Source: Massilia violaceinigra
GTDB lineage: Bacteria > Pseudomonadota > Gammaproteobacteria > Burkholderiales > Burkholderiaceae_D
NCBI RefSeq assembly: GCF_002752675.1
Contig: NZ_CP024609.1
Coordinates: 1-64,000 of the forward strand
Length of the DNA stretch: 64,000 bases
Direction of reading: 5' to 3'
Below, piece after piece: positions 61,411-64,000 of the stretch. Numbering within the stretch: position 1 is the first letter of the stretch; the number at the start of each line of letters is the position of its first letter. A program made the translations under genes and the position numbers. The notes beneath the pieces are model-generated. The model was not told where the DNA came from. It saw only the letters and a program-made list of their open reading frames with translations, and did no database searches.

Positions 61411-61842
61411 ATGAAAAGTTCTATCGCCGATGAAGAGCGCACGCTGTTCGCGCAACGCCTGGTCAGCGCCATGAAGTCCGCAGAAATATGCTGCTCTCCC
61501 GCACAAGTTGCCCGCGGCTTTAATCTTCGAGCTAGCGGGGCAACAGTGACGTTGCACGCAGCGCGTAAATGGTTGTTGGGTCAAGCCATCCCGACTCAGG
61601 GCAACGTACAAGTATTAGCGGATTGGACGGGTGTGAATGCGGCCTGGCTGCGCTTCGGCGAGGGTGAACGGTGCCGAAATATGTCGTCGATGTCGCCAGA
61701 CTCCCGTACGGATGCGCGCATGGTTAGCATGGTCAACGATCTACGGTCTTTGCCGCAGCAAAGCCGGAAGCTGGTACGGGGTCTGATAGATGTACTGATG
61801 GACGCACAAGCGTTCAAGCAAGACGGCGACCTGAAATTGTAG
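61411..61842 (+). CDS. Small HTH-type regulator, copy 2, intact
   Basis: This 143-residue protein is the complete form: CCSPAQVARGFNLRASGATV, HAARKWLLGQAIPTQGNVQV, LADWTGVNAAWLRFGEGE, then a helical C-terminus (LVRGLIDVLMDAQAFKQDGD). The helix-turn-helix is of the phage-repressor type. No clear ribosome site precedes the ATG. It probably binds the palindrome at 61389 and its counterpart at 58495. Confidence 0.75.
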   Translation: MKSSIADEERTLFAQRLVSAMKSAEICCSPAQVARGFNLRASGATVTLHAARKWLLGQAIPTQGNVQVLADWTGVNAAWLRFGEGERCRNMSSMSPDSRTDARMVSMVNDLRSLPQQSRKLVRGLIDVLMDAQAFKQDGDLKL

Positions 61843-62191
61843 AGACCTTCTCCGGCATCGCCTTGATATCCTGTACGACCGTGCCGAAAGTCCGTGAACG
61901 CGTGATTAGATCCCTATCCGCGCGTGTGTTACTCACGCTGCGTGTTTAGCAGGAATAATTTTTCGATCTCCTGCTAAATAAATTGCCACATTCTAGTGGT
62001 GGTGCTGCCCACAGGCGCGCCGAAGGGGAGGTTTAGGTCTTTGCCGACATTGGTAACGTTGTGTTCAACGTAGGCGGGGAAGCCAAGGATGGAGCGGGAC
62101 CGGCTCTAGCCAAGACGGGCGCAAAGCGGAAAACGGCCACCAAGTAGGGCGGGCGCCGGGGCGCAGCGGTCGATCTATCTGAGTTCCAGCC
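61843..62191. other. Stretch without a supported gene
   Basis: It contains the second GAACGCGTGATTAG (61896-61909) and GC-rich sequence. A short plus-strand reading ending in GPALAKTGAKRKTATK (stop near 62146) could be the tail of a decayed gene. No start or family is visible. Confidence 0.35.
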
Positions 62192-62908
62192 TCAGCCCTT
62201 GCGACGGGCTTTGGCCCGTGCGACCGCCCCCACGGTCAGCAGGCCGGCGGCCAGCATCGCGTAGCTGGCAGGCTCCGGTACCGGGGAAGGCGGCCGCACG
62301 GCGAGCGAAGTCAGGGTTCCCCAGGTGCTCAGGCTGTCGCCGTTTTGGTCCGGGTAATACCCGTAGAGAATTTGCGACCATTCGGCGGCCGCAAAGTTCA
62401 GGAACTGCGGTGGCGCATCAGTGGCCAGCAGATCGCCATTGGTGTCGCCCAGGCTGATCCGCATATACTCGCTGCCGTAGTGCCCGCTCGTGCCATTACG
62501 GTACGTGCTGCCCATAAAGCTGAAGGAGTCGCCATACGGCTGATTCGATACGCTGAAACCGGACTCGTAGAGGGAACCTTCGGAGGCGAAGCTATAGCCG
62601 CTCCGGTCCACGCTTACACTGCCGATATTGTTCAGCGATCCGCGGTATTCAACCGTCGAATACTCCGGCCGCCAGTCATAGGTTGGTGTATCGAGGTCGA
62701 TGGTGAACGAGCCGCGCTGCGTGTCACCCGCCACGATCTCCTTGCCATCGATGGAAATCGAAGGCACGTCGATGGTGGCGTACCCGGTGCTGGCCCCGTA
62801 GCGGGTGGTTTTATCGACCACGGCGGTGTAGTCGAAGGTAACCAGTTTGGCGTGCGCCTGGCTGGTGGCAACGCCGGCCAGGAACATCGTGACGAGATAA
62901 GCGCGCAT
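62192..62908 (-). CDS. PEP-CTERM sorted exported protein
   Basis: The 238-residue protein has a signal peptide (AYLVTMFLAGVATSQAHA) and a full PEP-CTERM tail: PSPVPEPASYAMLAAG with VPEP, a membrane segment (LAAGLLTVGAV) and a basic end (KARRKG). An EpsH/exosortase elsewhere would cleave it. The body is a beta-rich domain common in PEP-CTERM proteins. ATG 62908 is chosen because AAGGA lies six bases upstream; ATG 62932 is possible. Confidence 0.88.
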   Translation of the reverse strand: MRAYLVTMFLAGVATSQAHAKLVTFDYTAVVDKTTRYGASTGYATIDVPSISIDGKEIVAGDTQRGSFTIDLDTPTYDWRPEYSTVEYRGSLNNIGSVSVDRSGYSFASEGSLYESGFSVSNQPYGDSFSFMGSTYRNGTSGHYGSEYMRISLGDTNGDLLATDAPPQFLNFAAAEWSQILYGYYPDQNGDSLSTWGTLTSLAVRPPSPVPEPASYAMLAAGLLTVGAVARAKARRKG

Positions 62909-63016
62909 GGGCATTCCTTGAATGGTAATCAAAATTGTCAGTTTAACTATCTACTCTTGGCAGAGTCAAGTGACCTACGCCGTAATATATTACATTGGAA
63001 ATTTTCTTGAACCACT

Positions 63017-63048
63017 GAACGCGTGATTAGTACCCTAATCACGCGTTC
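63017..63048. promoter_or_regulatory. 14-bp perfect inverted repeat between the PEP-CTERM and KfrA-type genes
   Basis: GAACGCGTGATTAG (63017-63030), spacer TACC, CTAATCACGCGTTC (63035-63048). It lies in the divergent region between genes starting at 62908 and 63180. The half-site also occurs at 61333 and 61896, so one DNA-binding protein may act at all four. Confidence 0.65.
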
Positions 63049-63125
63049 ATAAACCCGCCGAAACACGGGTAAACCGGGCTACACTTGCGACTCAAGAAAG
63101 ACGCAAAGTCGCTTGCCTGTCGATT

Positions 63126-63161
63126 ATTCGTATCATATCATTCGTATCATATCGTATCATC
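63126..63161. promoter_or_regulatory. Tandem 14-bp repeats before the KfrA-type gene
   Basis: ATTCGTATCATATC occurs twice exactly in tandem (63126-63139, 63140-63153) followed by GTATCAT. It ends 19 bases before the ATG. KfrA proteins of broad-host-range plasmids repress their own promoters through repeated sites; the same is inferred here. Confidence 0.55.
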
Positions 63162-63179
63162 ACAAATGGGGAACAATCG

Positions 63180-64000
63180 ATGGGTAGAGAAGCGAGCATC
63201 ACACTGGCCCAAGTAGCCGCCATTGCGGACGCCATGGTTGCGGCCGGAACCACGCCGGCCTTGCGCACTGTGCGTGAGCGCCTGGGAAACATGGGGAGCC
63301 TGGGCACGATCAGCAAGCTGTTGCAGCAATGGCGGGCGGATCGGGAAAAGAAGATCGCTAGCGCGTTGACCCTGCCGGCGGGCGTACAGCGCGCCATCCT
63401 TGAATTCATGGGTCAGGAACTGTCCAGCGCAAAAGCCACGCTGGAAATCGAGCTGGCTGAGCAGCAGCAGGAGGCGGCCGATCTCGCCACCGAGAACGAG
63501 CGCCAGGCTGCCGAGATCGAGCGTCAGGTCGACGCGCTGACGGCGCTGCAGGTGGACCTGGCTACCGTGCAGGGCAAGGCGGGTCAATTAGAGCTCGACT
63601 GGCAGGCCGGCCAGGTCGAAATGGAACGCGAACGCAAGGCGGCCGAGTCGGCGCGTACGGAGTTGGCCAAGGCCCAGTTGCGCCTCGAGGCGATGCCGCG
63701 GCTGGAAGCGGATCTCGTCGCGGTGCGCGAGGAACTGGCCGTCGAACGCACCGCCCGCGTGGTGGCCGAGCAAGCGGCGGCGGTCGCGGCGGCCAGGTTC
63801 GATGCGAGCGAGCGCCGCGCCGGCGAGATCGAGGCGCGCGAGCAAGCAGCTGTCAGCCACATCACCGAACTGGAGCGGATGGCGCAGCAAGCGGCGCGCG
63901 AGCTGGCATCGGCCAACCTGGCTGTGCAGGCCAGCCAGGCGCGGTTCGAAAGTGCGGCACGCGAGCTGGAACAAGCGCGGACTCTGGTCGCCGCCACGCG
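63180..64000 (+). CDS. KfrA-type DNA-binding protein, runs off the right edge
   Basis: From ATG 63180, behind GGGGAA, the frame is open to the window end (273 codons). The N-terminus reads ITLAQVAAIADAMVAAGTTP, then ALRTVRERLGNMGSLGTISK and LLQQWRADREKKI, the pattern of the KfrA N-terminal DNA-binding domain. The rest is a long Ala/Glu/Arg/Gln coiled coil, as in KfrA, a segregation-linked regulator of IncP plasmids that also has chromosomal relatives. The C-terminus is outside the window. Confidence 0.85.
   Translation, partial: MGREASITLAQVAAIADAMVAAGTTPALRTVRERLGNMGSLGTISKLLQQWRADREKKIASALTLPAGVQRAILEFMGQELSSAKATLEIELAEQQQEAADLATENERQAAEIERQVDALTALQVDLATVQGKAGQLELDWQAGQVEMERERKAAESARTELAKAQLRLEAMPRLEADLVAVREELAVERTARVVAEQAAAVAAARFDASERRAGEIEAREQAAVSHITELERMAQQAARELASANLAVQASQARFESAARELEQARTLVAAT

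Overview
The window is GC-rich DNA from a betaproteobacterium, most likely of the Oxalobacteraceae (Massilia/Duganella/Janthinobacterium type). I infer this from a giant Calx-beta surface protein, a PEP-CTERM sorted protein, an H-NS paralogue with an AT-hook-like C-terminus and a Burkholderiales-type podoviral late module. No rRNA, tRNA, CRISPR array or diversity-generating retroelement was seen.

Layout. (1) 0.1-5.4 kb, minus strand: a Calx-beta repeat adhesin-like gene whose reading frame breaks in a Pro-Thr repeat tract, followed six bases later by an outer-membrane beta-barrel gene. (2) 5.9-48.8 kb, plus strand: one long podovirus-type late module. Its order is terminase small and large subunits, portal, scaffold, N4-gp56-type capsid, connectors, tail proteins, a tail fibre with a seven-blade WD40-like domain, holin, GH19 endolysin, Rz with embedded Rz1, more tail proteins, a 2-oxoglutarate oxygenase plus cupin pair, two ejection-protein-like genes, and a 5555-residue polyvalent protein. 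That protein carries pyrophosphatase-like, cytosine methylase, adenine methylase, helicase, two HExxH, ADP-ribosyltransferase and PLxRFG regions. The arrangement resembles Bcep22-type podoviruses. No integrase, repressor or replication gene is visible, so the module is either a remnant or domesticated, or its early genes lie elsewhere. (3) Cargo inside the module: a small gene at 8.56 kb, an AT-rich response-regulator cassette at 14.65-15.44 kb that split a connector gene and left a decayed 5' copy behind, a secreted glycosidase-like gene at 20.4-22.6 kb that truncated another gene, and a two-gene membrane-protein moron at 28.2 kb with its own promoter and terminator. (4) 49-52.2 kb: H-NS, a YhcG-type nuclease, two paralogous small membrane-protein genes (one frameshifted) and several gene fragments. 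(5) 52.3-57.6 kb: two overlapping RHS genes and a tiny overlapping membrane-protein gene. (6) 57.6-64 kb: an IS6 element with a changed catalytic residue, a tandemly duplicated small regulator (one copy split by an IS66 element with an 8-bp duplication), a PEP-CTERM protein, a strong inverted-repeat operator, and the start of a KfrA-type coiled-coil DNA-binding protein running off the right edge.

The two most unusual signals are protein-like reading frames nested out of frame in the giant polyvalent gene, at 37417-37701 and 43450-43764. Both lie in the same +1 frame, and in both places the giant protein itself is largely low complexity.
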